Made by a program: the position numbers and the translations under genes
Part shown: one piece after another, positions 28,340 to 37,205 of the stretch
How positions within the stretch are numbered: position 1 is the stretch's first letter
How the letters are laid out: every line of letters starts with the position of its first letter
The notes under the pieces: generated by a model
Seen by the model: the letters and a program-made list of their open reading frames with translations, nothing else
Database searches by the model: none
Told to the model about the DNA's origin: nothing
DNA from: Marinobacter adhaerens HP15
Lineage (GTDB): Bacteria > Pseudomonadota > Gammaproteobacteria > Pseudomonadales > Oleiphilaceae
DNA: 64,000 nucleotides
Assembly: GCF_000166295.1 (NCBI RefSeq)
Contig: NC_017506.1
Span: 3,968,001 to 4,032,000 of the forward strand
Reading direction: 5' to 3'

Positions 28340-29227
28340 ATGGCGGAAAACCAGACCTACTACGTTCCGGAACAGAGCAAGTGGCCCATCATTGCGACGG
28401 TTGGCCTCGGCGTGACCCTCTATGGGGTTGCGGCCATCATGGTCAACGGCAAGCAGGGCGAGAGCACCACCGGTGCCTGGATCATGTTCATGATTGGCGC
28501 CATCATCATGGCGTACATGTTGTTCGGTTGGTTCGGGAACGTCATCAAGGAAAGCCGGGCCGGGCTTTACAGTCCGCAGATGGATCGTTCTTTCCGCTGG
28601 GGCATGAGCTGGTTTATTTTCTCGGAAGTGATGTTCTTCGCCGCGTTTTTCGGGGCCCTGTTCTACGTTCGGGTTTTCGCTGTGCCCTGGCTGGGTGGCG
28701 AGGGCGACCGGGGTTCCTCCAACATGCTGTGGGAAGGCTTTCAGTCGAGCTGGCCCCTCATCAATAATCCTAGCCCGGAGGCCTACCCCGGACCCAAAGA
28801 GGTCATCAGTGCCTGGGGCTTGCCGTTAATGAATACCATTCTGCTGGTGACATCTTCCTTCACGGTAACCGTGGCTCACCATGCCCTGAAGGCGGGCAAT
28901 CGGGCGAAAACCAAGCTCTGGCTCGCCCTTACCATTGCGCTGGCCATCGTATTCGTGTTTGTCCAGGGCTACGAGTACATGCACGCCTATCAGGACCTCG
29001 ACCTGACCCTGCAATCCGGGATCTACGGCAGCACCTTCTTCATGCTGACAGGCTTCCACGGGGCACATGTGATTCTCGGGTCACTGATGCTGATCATCAT
29101 GCTGATTCGCATAAACAAAGGCCACTTCACGGCCGATAATCACTTCGGGTTTGAAGCGGCGGCCTGGTACTGGCACTTTGTGGACGTGGTGTGGCTTGGT
29201 CTCTTTGTCTTTGTCTACATTCTCTGA
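28340..29227 (+). CDS. coxC: Cytochrome c oxidase subunit III
   Basis: 295 residues with seven membrane helices. Typical segments are RWGMSWFIFSEVMFFAAFFGALFY, LPLMNTILLVTSSFTVTVAHHAL, GSTFFMLTGFHGAHVILG and EAAAWYWHFVDVVWLGLFVFVY, which are the conserved helices of this subunit. It is part of the oxidase core and stabilises subunit I. A 30-residue loop between helices III and IV (SSNMLWEGFQSSWPLINNP) is as in related proteobacteria. It is followed by a convergent small membrane gene. Confidence 0.96.
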   Translation: MAENQTYYVPEQSKWPIIATVGLGVTLYGVAAIMVNGKQGESTTGAWIMFMIGAIIMAYMLFGWFGNVIKESRAGLYSPQMDRSFRWGMSWFIFSEVMFFAAFFGALFYVRVFAVPWLGGEGDRGSSNMLWEGFQSSWPLINNPSPEAYPGPKEVISAWGLPLMNTILLVTSSFTVTVAHHALKAGNRAKTKLWLALTIALAIVFVFVQGYEYMHAYQDLDLTLQSGIYGSTFFMLTGFHGAHVILGSLMLIIMLIRINKGHFTADNHFGFEAAAWYWHFVDVVWLGLFVFVYIL

Positions 29228-29237
29228 AAAAGGCTGA

Positions 29238-29441
29238 TCAGGGCGTCGGGTTCAATGTCAGGGCGCCCTGCCACAGAGCAATCAGAATGACCGCCAGGAG
29301 CAGTATGCTGAGTGTGACCCGAACCGCCAGGGAGTTCACCACCCGGTTGGTTTTGCCGCCATCCTTGATGAGAAAGAACAGGCCACTGAACAGACTCACC
29401 ACGACGGCAAGCATCAAAAAAATGATAAAGCCCTTGAGCAT
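29238..29441 (-). CDS. DUF2909 twin-transmembrane protein
   Basis: 67 residues from the ATG at 29441; the longer reading to 29522 overlaps the SURF1 start and is rejected. Two hydrophobic helices (about 2-22 and 41-60), separated by the basic loop DGGKTNRVVNSL, match the DUF2909 family of small inner-membrane proteins that is regularly found inside cox clusters on the opposite strand. Function is unknown; a role in oxidase assembly is a guess from context. Confidence 0.82.
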   Translation of the reverse strand: MLKGFIIFLMLAVVVSLFSGLFFLIKDGGKTNRVVNSLAVRVTLSILLLAVILIALWQGALTLNPTP

Positions 29442-29520
29442 GGGAGTTCCTGTTTTGTTGGTGCAGTGAATGTCCGGGCAGGAACAGGTTCCAGACCCGT
29501 TGAGGTCACTATAGCAGAGC

Positions 29521-30258
29521 ATGTCTGATTCGCAGGGCCAACACCGTCAATGGCACTTTGACTGGCGATTGCTGGTGTTCAGCGGCGTCTTCCTGCCCAT
29601 ACTTATCGGCCTCGGTGTCTGGCAGCTGAATCGGGCGGAAGAAAAACAGCTTCTCCTGAACCAGTGGCAGCAGGAAGCGGAAAACCGGGCCTGGCAGGAC
29701 ATGGTGTCCGGTGATCTGACCCGTGGTCGGCCTCTGACACTGACCGGGATGTACGGAAGCCGAAACTGGCTGCTGGATAACCGGACCCGTGATGGCATCC
29801 CGGGTTATGAAGTCCTGACAGAGTTTCGTCCTCTGGAAGGGCCGCCGGTGGTGGTTAATCGCGGTTGGGTTCAGGCGCCGAGAACCCGGGATCAGCTCCC
29901 GCAGCTGGAAACGCCGGAAGGGATTTTTACCCTGGAAGGACGACTCAGTGACTATCCGGTGCCGCCGGTGCTGGTGGATCAGCCAGAGGCAGGCGGTCCG
30001 TGGCCCCGGCGGGTACAGAGTCTGTCCGGAGAGGCCGCACGAAAGGAGATTCCGGATCTTCCCGACAAAATAGTAAGGCTTTCCGGCAATCGCCAGCCGG
30101 GAGCTTACCGGGCTGACTGGGAACCGGACCTGATGGGGCCACAAACCCATTACGGATATGCCACGCAATGGTTTGCGCTGGCCGTGGCGCTGACTATATT
30201 GACTATAGTGGCGAGTTACCGAAAGACAGGAGCCAATAATGACAATGACAATGGCTAA
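29521..30258 (+). CDS. SURF1 family oxidase assembly protein
   Basis: 245 residues. Two membrane helices (about 15-35 and 217-234) enclose a periplasmic domain. The SURF1 pattern is clear: LGVWQLNRAEEKQLLL after the first helix, NRTRDGIPGYEVLTEF, VVVNRGWVQAPRTRDQLP, and HYGYATQWFALA before the second helix. It assists haem a insertion or assembly of cytochrome c oxidase. The C-terminal asparagine-rich tail overlaps the start of the next gene by 20 bases. Confidence 0.93.
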   Translation: MSDSQGQHRQWHFDWRLLVFSGVFLPILIGLGVWQLNRAEEKQLLLNQWQQEAENRAWQDMVSGDLTRGRPLTLTGMYGSRNWLLDNRTRDGIPGYEVLTEFRPLEGPPVVVNRGWVQAPRTRDQLPQLETPEGIFTLEGRLSDYPVPPVLVDQPEAGGPWPRRVQSLSGEAARKEIPDLPDKIVRLSGNRQPGAYRADWEPDLMGPQTHYGYATQWFALAVALTILTIVASYRKTGANNDNDNG

Positions 30259-30889
30259 CCGGATATCCAACCAGGAACACAACGAAGGGCCAACCCCGGA
30301 ACAGGTGCGTCGCGGCCGTCGCACGGCATTCCTCCTGTTTGCGTTGGGTTTTGGCCCGATGATTGTTGCAACCATCATGTTTTATACCGGCTGGCTGAAC
30401 CCGGCCGGCCACACCAATAACGGCGTTTTGCTCCAGCCAGTGGCCCCGGTTTCAACGCTCAATCTCGAAACGGCTTCCGGTACTCCGTTGGCAGAACGCT
30501 TTGGCCCGGAAAAAATCGATCCGGACTGGCTCATGATTGTGGCTGCCGGCCAATGTGGCAGTCAGTGCGAAGAGCTGCTCTATCTGGCCAGGCAGGTGAA
30601 TATCGCCCTTGGCAAGAACGCCAACCGGGTCTCCCGGGCTGCCGCACTGGGTAGTGTGCCCTCCGATCTGCAGGCGCGTTGGTCCTCCGAATACAGCTCC
30701 ATGGAGCGCCTTGTGCCTGCGGCGGGTGCCCGGCCGGACTGGCCAGCCGGTATCAATCCGGAAGCGGAGCCGCGCATCCTGCTGGTTGATCCGTTCGGTA
30801 ATGTGATGATGCATTACGGTTCCGAGCATACTGGTAAGGATATGCTGGAGGACCTGAAACACCTGCTCAAACTGTCGCAGATCGGTTAA
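30239..30889 (+). CDS. Membrane-anchored SCO/thioredoxin-like protein of the cox cluster
   Basis: 216 residues. One membrane helix (about 29-50) anchors a periplasmic domain. After IDPDWLMIVAA comes C-G-S-Q-C, a CxxxC motif in the same fold position as the copper-binding CxxxC of SCO proteins, and near the end a strand RILLVDPFGNVMMHY that fits a thioredoxin-like core. The usual SCO histidine is not evident. A copper chaperone or thiol reductase for the CuA site is plausible. Such proteins occur between SURF1 and ctaA in related genomes and are usually annotated as hypothetical. ATG codons at 30239 and 30245 are both possible. Confidence 0.75.
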   Translation: MTMTMANRISNQEHNEGPTPEQVRRGRRTAFLLFALGFGPMIVATIMFYTGWLNPAGHTNNGVLLQPVAPVSTLNLETASGTPLAERFGPEKIDPDWLMIVAAGQCGSQCEELLYLARQVNIALGKNANRVSRAAALGSVPSDLQARWSSEYSSMERLVPAAGARPDWPAGINPEAEPRILLVDPFGNVMMHYGSEHTGKDMLEDLKHLLKLSQIG

Positions 30890-30911
30890 TGGCCAGAGCG
30901 GAGAGTCAGCC

Positions 30912-32016
30912 TTGAATCAGTCATCTGTTTCCCCAACCACGGCAGCCCACAAGATGGCAAAGTGGGCAACCTTTGCCGTTTTGCTGGCGGTTGTCGTGAT
31001 CATGCTGGGTGCCTGGACCCGCCTGGTGCACGCAGGGCTGGGGTGTCCTGACTGGCCCGGGTGCTACGGTTTTCTCACGGTGCCCCAGAGCGAATCGAAC
31101 ATTGCCATCGCGAATGCCCGTTTTCCCGATACGCCGGTGGATGTGCAAAAAGGCTGGCCCGAGATGATCCACCGTTACGCCGCCGGCACCCTGGGGCTGG
31201 TGGTGTTCGGCCTGGCGGCCTACGCGGTTCGTAACCGGCGCAAGGGTGTTCCGGTAAAGCTGCCTTTGTTTATCGCTGGTTTCATCATTCTTCAGGGCGC
31301 TTTCGGCATGTGGACGGTGACCCTGAAACTGTGGCCCCAGGTGGTGGCGCTGCACCTGCTTGGCGGCTTTACCACCCTGAGTCTCCTGACGCTGCTGGCC
31401 CTCCGGTTGCGACGTCAGGCCAGACGGACAGGGGGATCGGGAGCCCCCGCCATCCAATGCCCTGTCCGGTTTCCGGCCCTGGCTCTATGGCGGGCTGCTG
31501 TTAGTGGTGATGCAGATTGCCCTGGGGGCCTGGACAGCGGCCAACTACGCGGCCGTTGCCTGTACCGATCTGCCCACCTGTCAGGGCCAGTGGTGGCCTG
31601 AGGGCATGGATTTTCGGCACGGCTTTGACGTGACCCAGCACGTGGGGCCGAACTATCTGGGTGGTCAACTGACGGCGGATGGCCGGGTGGCCATTCATGT
31701 CACTCACAGACTTGGTGCCATGCTGGTGCTGGTCTATTTCGCAGCATTACTGACGTTGATGTGGCGTCGACGTGGTGATTCCGGGCTGGATAACGCCATC
31801 CGGCTGGTGGCGGTCCTGCTGGGTGTTCAGATCCTGTTGGGTCTGGCCAACGTGATTTTCCATATTCCCCTGTCCATCGCCGTGGCCCACAACGCCATGG
31901 GCGCAGGTCTGCTGTTGTCAGTCATTCACCTGATCTGGCGGCATCAGCTATTACTCGAACCACATAGCATCCCGGCAACACACACAACAACAATGAACCA
32001 GGAGGTTACGGCATGA
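30912..32016 (+). pseudogene. ctaA: Haem A synthase CtaA/COX15, frameshifted in this sequence
   Basis: CtaA oxidises haem O to haem A for cytochrome c oxidase. The first frame (from 30912) holds the N-terminal half, with GAWTRLVHAGLGCPDWPGCYG, MIHRYAAGTLGLVV and ALHLLGGFTTL. The second frame (ending 32016) resumes with PWLYGGLLLVVMQIALGAWTAANYAAVACTD-type sequence, then HVTHRLGAMLVL and VAHNAMGAGLLLSV. The shift lies near GGGGG at 31431-31435; removing one G joins the frames through RRTGDREPPPSNALSG into a 367-residue protein, near normal length. All haem-ligand histidine segments survive. The stop overlaps the cyoE start (ATGA). Confidence 0.9.
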
Positions 32017-32933
32017 GCGAGCAAGTGGAAGCACTGCCGGCCCAGGCAATTGCGAGCGACTCCAGAACAACCATTTCCTGGCGTGACTACCTGGAGCTGA
32101 CCAAGCCCAGGGTTGTCGCGCTGATGATCCTCACATCGGTTATCGGGATGCTGCTGGCGGCGCCAGGCGTGCCCGGTTGGGGCGTGTTGGTCTGGGGCAA
32201 TCTGGGTATCGCCCTGCTGGCCGGCGCGGCTGCGGTGGTCAACCATGTGGTAGACCAGAAAATTGACACCGTCATGGCTCGCACCCGCAAGCGCCCGGTG
32301 GCCACAGGCAAGATCTCGCCTGTGGATGCGATCCTGTTCGCAACGATACTCGCGTGTGTTGGTATGGCCGTGCTGATGTGGCAGGTGAACCACCTCACTG
32401 CCTGGCTGACCCTCGCCTCCCTGGTGGGTTACGCCGGTGTCTATACCCTGTTCCTCAAGCGTGCTACGCCCCAGAACATCACCATCGGTGGTCTTGCCGG
32501 AGCCATGCCACCGCTGTTGGGGTGGACCGCTGTGACCGGCCAGGTTGAGGGCCACGCTCTGCTGCTTGTGCTGATCATTTTCGCCTGGACCCCGCCGCAT
32601 TTCTGGGCTCTGGCTATCCATCGCAAGGAAGAGTACGCCAAGGCGGGCATTCCCATGCTGCCGGTCACCCATGGCAACAAGTTCACCGAGCTGCACATCC
32701 TGCTCTACACCCTGATGTTGCTGGCAGTCAGTCTGCTACCTTTTGTCACAGGCATGTCCGGCGGTATCTACCTGGTGGGCGCCCTGGCCCTTGGCCTGCG
32801 CTTTCTGCAGTATGCGGTAAGGCTGTTGAAGGGTGACGATCGGCGGGTGGCCCTGAATACCTTCAAGTATTCCATCACTTACCTCATGGCCCTGTTTGTG
32901 GTATTGCTTGTGGATCATTTTGTATTCTTCTGA
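32013..32933 (+). CDS. cyoE: Protohaem IX farnesyltransferase (haem O synthase)
   Basis: 306 residues with about nine membrane helices. It attaches a farnesyl chain to haem B, giving haem O, the substrate of CtaA. The prenyltransferase site is NHVVDQKIDTVMARTRKRP in the second loop (the N-x-x-x-D-x-x-x-D motif), preceded by LTKPRVVALM near the N-terminus and followed by the YTLFLKRATPQNI loop. ATGA overlap with ctaA couples the two haem-modifying enzymes. It is also known as ctaB. Confidence 0.95.
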   Translation: MSEQVEALPAQAIASDSRTTISWRDYLELTKPRVVALMILTSVIGMLLAAPGVPGWGVLVWGNLGIALLAGAAAVVNHVVDQKIDTVMARTRKRPVATGKISPVDAILFATILACVGMAVLMWQVNHLTAWLTLASLVGYAGVYTLFLKRATPQNITIGGLAGAMPPLLGWTAVTGQVEGHALLLVLIIFAWTPPHFWALAIHRKEEYAKAGIPMLPVTHGNKFTELHILLYTLMLLAVSLLPFVTGMSGGIYLVGALALGLRFLQYAVRLLKGDDRRVALNTFKYSITYLMALFVVLLVDHFVFF

Positions 32934-32955
32934 GTCAGACATTGTGCTGACGCAG

Positions 32956-33050
32956 GCGGGGATGGCTTTCCGAAACACGCTGTAAATACGTCCGTGTACG
33001 CTCGGCTACGCCATCCATGGCTCCGCACGGTTTCGGAAAGCCATCCCCGC
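32956..33050. repeat. Inverted repeat, family A copy 2 (reverse orientation)
   Basis: Perfect 21-base arms at 32956-32976 and 33030-33050 (GCGGGGATGGCTTTCCGAAAC and complement, given here as the first 20 bases GCGGGGATGGCTTTCCGAAA). The 53-base core, read on the minus strand, contains GCCATGGATGGCG and the CGGAGCC...GAGCG context shared with the copies at 11291 and 56085. It fills most of the gap between cyoE and the SCO1 gene and may end the cox transcript. Confidence 0.84.
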
Positions 33051-33081
33051 TTGCTTATCTGATCAACGAAGTGGACCACCC

Positions 33082-33753
33082 ATGAAAAGCTCCAGCTCTA
33101 TTCGCCTTACCCTGTTCTGCCTTCTGCTAATCGTTGTTCTGATCTTTGGGCTGGTTGTCGGACGGCAGGTGTTCCTGGTGGGCAACGAGGAACCGATTCC
33201 GGCGCCGGAGCTGACGGAGTTCAATACGTATGTCTATGATCAGCCTCGGCAATTGACAGAGTTCACGCTGACGGATGAGAACGGTGAAACGGTCACACGG
33301 GAGAGTCTGAGGGGTCGCTGGACCATTGCATTCGTGGGCTACACCAATTGCCCGGATATTTGCCCGGCAGCCATGGCCAATTTGCGCCAGACCGACAAAC
33401 TGCTGTCCAAGGAATTGCCCCAGCCTGACTATCTGCTGGTCAGCGCCGATCCGGAGCACGATACGCCGGAGAAACTCAAAGCCTACACGGACTTCTTCGG
33501 TGAAAATTTCCATGGTCTGACCGGAGATCTGGACACCCTGCGGGAACTGGCCAAAAGCCTGAACGCGGTGTTTGTCCATCGTGAGGTCGATGATGAGCTG
33601 CTGGTGGATCACAGCGGCCATTTTGCGCTGCTGAACCCCGACGGCGAACTTGCTGCTGTAATCCAGCCGCCCCATAATCCGCACAACCTGGCCGAGGCCT
33701 TTGAGCGGATTTACCAGTGGGCAAAGGCCAATCGTGAACGGGTGAGCTCCTGA
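33082..33753 (+). CDS. SCO1/SenC family copper chaperone
   Basis: 223 residues. A single N-terminal helix (about 9-32) anchors a thioredoxin-like periplasmic domain. Copper ligands are the CxxxC pair Cys90/Cys94 in TNCPDICPAAM and the histidine in VDHSGHFALL. These proteins deliver copper to the CuA site of subunit II. Its place at the end of the cox cluster fits. The preceding family A repeat may separate its transcription from cyoE. Confidence 0.93.
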   Translation: MKSSSSIRLTLFCLLLIVVLIFGLVVGRQVFLVGNEEPIPAPELTEFNTYVYDQPRQLTEFTLTDENGETVTRESLRGRWTIAFVGYTNCPDICPAAMANLRQTDKLLSKELPQPDYLLVSADPEHDTPEKLKAYTDFFGENFHGLTGDLDTLRELAKSLNAVFVHREVDDELLVDHSGHFALLNPDGELAAVIQPPHNPHNLAEAFERIYQWAKANRERVSS

Positions 33754-33775
33754 CGCTTCAGAAACCCGGAATCCG

Positions 33776-36256
33776 ATGCTCCCTATTGATGCCATTCTTC
33801 CAGACCTGAAAGCGGCCCTGGAACGCACGACTACCGTACTTCTGCAGGCTCCGCCCGGTGCCGGTAAAACCACCCGTGTGCCTGCCGCCCTTCTGGATGC
33901 GCCCTGGCGCGGTGACGGCAAGATCCTGATGCTGGAGCCCCGTCGGCTTGCAGCTCGCTCTGCCGCCCGTTTCATGGCCCGGCAACTCAATGAACAGCCC
34001 GGCCAGACGGTAGGCTATCGCACAAGGCTGGATACCCGTGTGTCTGCGGCCACCCGGATCGAAGTCGTGACCGAAGGCATCCTGACGCGGCTGATCCAGG
34101 CGGATCCGATGCTGGAGGAGTACGCGGCGGTCATCTTTGATGAGTTCCATGAGCGCTCTTTGCAGGCGGATCTGGGCCTGGCCCTGGTGCGGGAATCGCA
34201 GCAGGCGTTGCGGGAGGATCTGCGGTTGCTGGTGATGTCCGCAACCCTGGATACCGGGCCGATTGCGCAAGTGCTTGGAGACGTTCCCGTAATAACCAGT
34301 GAAGGACGGGCGTTTCCGGTCGATGTTCATTACCGGCCGTTGCCGCGCAGTGGCCGCATGGTGGATCAGGTTACCGCTGTGGTTCGGGAGGCATTGGCTG
34401 AACAAAGCGGCTCACTGCTGGTGTTTCTGCCCGGTGTGGGTGAGATACGTCGGGTTGAGCAACAGCTCCGTGCAAACCTGCCGGACCGGGTGATGCTTGC
34501 TCCGCTATACGGCAACCTGAAATCGGAGCAGCAGGACCAGGCAATCTCGCCGGCTCCCGAAGGCCAACGCAAGGTGGTGTTGGCTACGGCTATTGCCGAA
34601 ACCAGCCTGACCATTGAAGGGGTTCGGGTTGTTATCGATTGTGGTCAGCAGCGTCGGGCCGTGTTTGATCCCAACAGTGGCATGACCCGCCTGGTTACTG
34701 GCCGGGTATCCAGGGCTTCTGCGGAACAGCGTAAAGGCCGGGCCGGCCGGATGGAGCCCGGGGTCTGTTATCGATTGTGGAGCGAATCGGAACAGTTCGG
34801 ATTGGCCGATTACACGCCTCCCGAAATTCTGGAGGCCGATCTGGCACCCTTGGTGCTGGAATTGGCCCAGTGGGGCGCGCGGGAAGCCGATGCCGTCGCC
34901 TGGATTGATAAGCCCCCTGCCGCCCATTGGAGGCAGGCTGTGGCCCTCCTGCAGTGGCTCGATCTGCTCGATTCAGACGGAGCCATTACGGACCACGGCA
35001 AAGCGGCCCGGGAGCTGGGTATACACCCGCGACTGGCGCATATGGTGCTGAAAGGCCGTTCTATAGGGCTCGGAGGCGCGGCTGCGGCCGTGGCCGCCTT
35101 GTTGGAAGAGCGTGATCTCCTGGGCCCCGGAACTGGTGCGGACATGCACGAGCGGGTTCGGGTGTTCTTCGGGGAACGGCGGGATCGCACGCTGGATGTC
35201 GCTCGCCTGAAGGCTGTACGCCAGTCGGCCCGGCGTCTTTCCGGGCCCGGGGCGACTGAGGCAACACCGCCCACGGAGACCGAGATCGGCCGATTGCTTG
35301 CCCTGGCCTATCCGGACCGTATTGCCAGGCGGCGATCGGATAAGGCGGCAAGGTATCAGCTCAGTAATGGCAAAGGTGCGGTACTGAGAGAGGATGATCC
35401 CCTGGCCCGGCACGAGTGGCTGGTGGCGGCCGAGCTGGATGGCCAGGCCCGCGAAGCCACGATTTACCTGGCCGCGCCGGTGGACATTCCGGACCTGGAG
35501 CTCGACCTGGCTGACCACATAAAGGAGATCGAAGAGGCGCTGTGGGACGACAGCCAGGGTAAAATTCTGGCGCGACGTGCGCGAAAACTGGGTGAACTCG
35601 TGCTTGAGGAAAAGCCGCTTGGCCGGGTGGATCCGGAACTGGTCCGGCAGGGGCTGCTCAGTGCGATTCGGAAGAAGGGCCTGGAAAGCCTGCCCTGGAG
35701 TGATGGCAGTCGCCAGTGGCGTGCCCGATTGAGGTTGCTCGCCAGAACCTTCCCGGATTCCGGCTGGCCGGACACCGATGACGCGGCGCTACTGGATAAT
35801 CTCGAGGTTTGGCTGGGCCCGTTTCTGGTCGGCATGACCCGATGGTCCGATCTGGCCCGGATCGACCTGCTGGCGGCCCTTAACAGCCTGATTGATTACC
35901 CGGCCCAGCAGCAACTTCAGAGTCTGGCGCCAACACACCTGACCATACCGACCGGCCAGCGGGTGAGTCTGGATTACACCGCCGACAATGGCCCGGTGTT
36001 GGCAGCCAAGCTCCAGGCGCTGTTTGGCTGGAAAGAAACCCCTGCCGTTGCCGGTGGGCGGGTACCGGTGGTGCTTCATCTGTTGTCCCCCGCGCAACGA
36101 CCTCTGGCGGTCACCGCAGATCTGGCCGGTTTCTGGCGTAACGCCTACCCTGAGGTGCGCAAGGATATGCGTGGGCGGTATCCCAAGCATCCCTGGCCGG
36201 AAGATCCGTTTACCGCCGAGGCTCAGCAGGGCACGAAAAAACGCCCAACTCGCTGA
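33776..36256 (+). CDS. hrpB: ATP-dependent RNA helicase HrpB
   Basis: 826 residues, the family length. The helicase core has the Walker A GAGKTT at 28-33, the DEFH box at 122-125 (IFDEFHERS, the HrpB form of DEAH), VMSATLD, and motif VI QRKGRAGRMEPG. An HA2 region follows and the HrpB C-terminal domain reaches to RKDMRGRYPKHPWPEDP, its usual ending. The cellular role is poorly known; it is a DEAH-type NTPase. Its last 47 bases overlap the convergent gene on the other strand. Confidence 0.95.
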   Translation: MLPIDAILPDLKAALERTTTVLLQAPPGAGKTTRVPAALLDAPWRGDGKILMLEPRRLAARSAARFMARQLNEQPGQTVGYRTRLDTRVSAATRIEVVTEGILTRLIQADPMLEEYAAVIFDEFHERSLQADLGLALVRESQQALREDLRLLVMSATLDTGPIAQVLGDVPVITSEGRAFPVDVHYRPLPRSGRMVDQVTAVVREALAEQSGSLLVFLPGVGEIRRVEQQLRANLPDRVMLAPLYGNLKSEQQDQAISPAPEGQRKVVLATAIAETSLTIEGVRVVIDCGQQRRAVFDPNSGMTRLVTGRVSRASAEQRKGRAGRMEPGVCYRLWSESEQFGLADYTPPEILEADLAPLVLELAQWGAREADAVAWIDKPPAAHWRQAVALLQWLDLLDSDGAITDHGKAARELGIHPRLAHMVLKGRSIGLGGAAAAVAALLEERDLLGPGTGADMHERVRVFFGERRDRTLDVARLKAVRQSARRLSGPGATEATPPTETEIGRLLALAYPDRIARRRSDKAARYQLSNGKGAVLREDDPLARHEWLVAAELDGQAREATIYLAAPVDIPDLELDLADHIKEIEEALWDDSQGKILARRARKLGELVLEEKPLGRVDPELVRQGLLSAIRKKGLESLPWSDGSRQWRARLRLLARTFPDSGWPDTDDAALLDNLEVWLGPFLVGMTRWSDLARIDLLAALNSLIDYPAQQQLQSLAPTHLTIPTGQRVSLDYTADNGPVLAAKLQALFGWKETPAVAGGRVPVVLHLLSPAQRPLAVTADLAGFWRNAYPEVRKDMRGRYPKHPWPEDPFTAEAQQGTKKRPTR

Positions 36257-37064
36257 TGCGTTTGCTGACCAGCGCGTGTGGCACCCGCTCAAAATAGATA
36301 TTCCGTGGCGTTATCCAGTCTCCCGGCGGTGCGTTGAGTTCTTCCGCGGGCATTTCCTCGAGTTCAACCGACCCGGGGTCGGCGTCGCTGTTCCGGAAGC
36401 TGTCGGCAAGAACCCAGAGGGGCTTCCCGGCCGCATGGGCCGCCAGAGCCAACAAGTGTGTACCGCTTTTGTTGATAAAATGCCCATTGGAAAGCCAGGT
36501 ATCGCATCCGGTGATCACTAGGTCAGCCTGGGGCACAAACAGCCCCATCTGCGCATCGGTGATCAGGGTGACGGGTATGGCTAGCTCGTTCAGCGCCCGT
36601 GCCAGGGAGTGGCCCTCGAAGCCCGGGCTGCTCTGGGTGCAGATGACAGAGAAGGCCTGGCGCTGTTGCGCCATGTTCCGAAACAGCGCCAGCACCGCGG
36701 AGCTGGCGCTATGGGTCAGTATCACCGGCGACCCTGGCAGAAGATCGATGGCGTGCCGGGCAATGGTTCCGGTGGCATTTTCCAGCTGGTCTCTGATGTC
36801 CATGATGGCCTGCCGTGCGACCTGAACATCACTGGAAAGACGCTGCTCGATCATGGCCAGTGCATTGCCAATCACGATCATGCTCGGGCGTGCCGCCCGG
36901 AGTTCTGCCAGTAGCCTCAGAAATGTCTCGCCCTCTGGCTCGACCTCGTCGAGGTAAGATAGCAGTTGATCGAGGGTGTTCAGTGCCAGCTGTGTAGCGC
37001 CTGACCGGGAGTCCGCTTTCAGTGCGGCCAGAAGAGACTCTGCCCTCGCATCAAGTTCCTGCAT
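36210..37064 (-). CDS. eIF-2B alpha/beta/delta-like (IF-2B) family protein
   Basis: 284 residues. N-terminal helices (about 1-90) precede a Rossmann-like domain with PVILTHSASSAVLALF, ICTQSSPGFEGHSLARAL, ITDAQMGLFVPQADLVITGCD and HFINKSGTHLLALAAHAAGKPLWVLAD. This set is shared by eukaryotic eIF-2B regulatory subunits and by sugar-phosphate isomerases such as MtnA and ribose-1,5-bisphosphate isomerase. A bacterial protein of this kind is more likely a metabolic isomerase or nucleotide-binding protein than a translation factor, but the substrate is unknown. It ends inside hrpB on the opposite strand. Confidence 0.8.
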   Translation of the reverse strand: MQELDARAESLLAALKADSRSGATQLALNTLDQLLSYLDEVEPEGETFLRLLAELRAARPSMIVIGNALAMIEQRLSSDVQVARQAIMDIRDQLENATGTIARHAIDLLPGSPVILTHSASSAVLALFRNMAQQRQAFSVICTQSSPGFEGHSLARALNELAIPVTLITDAQMGLFVPQADLVITGCDTWLSNGHFINKSGTHLLALAAHAAGKPLWVLADSFRNSDADPGSVELEEMPAEELNAPPGDWITPRNIYFERVPHALVSKRISELGVFSCPAEPRR

Positions 37065-37205
37065 TCCGCCCTCCCGTGCTTTTGTGCTGCTTCAAGGGTA
37101 GCACCTGTACGGTCTTTTCCTGATGTCCGGACGTGAAAATAGCACTTGCCTGAATGTCAGCCCTGTATAAAATACGCGCAACTCAACCCCGAGTGCGCAG
37201 TGTCC

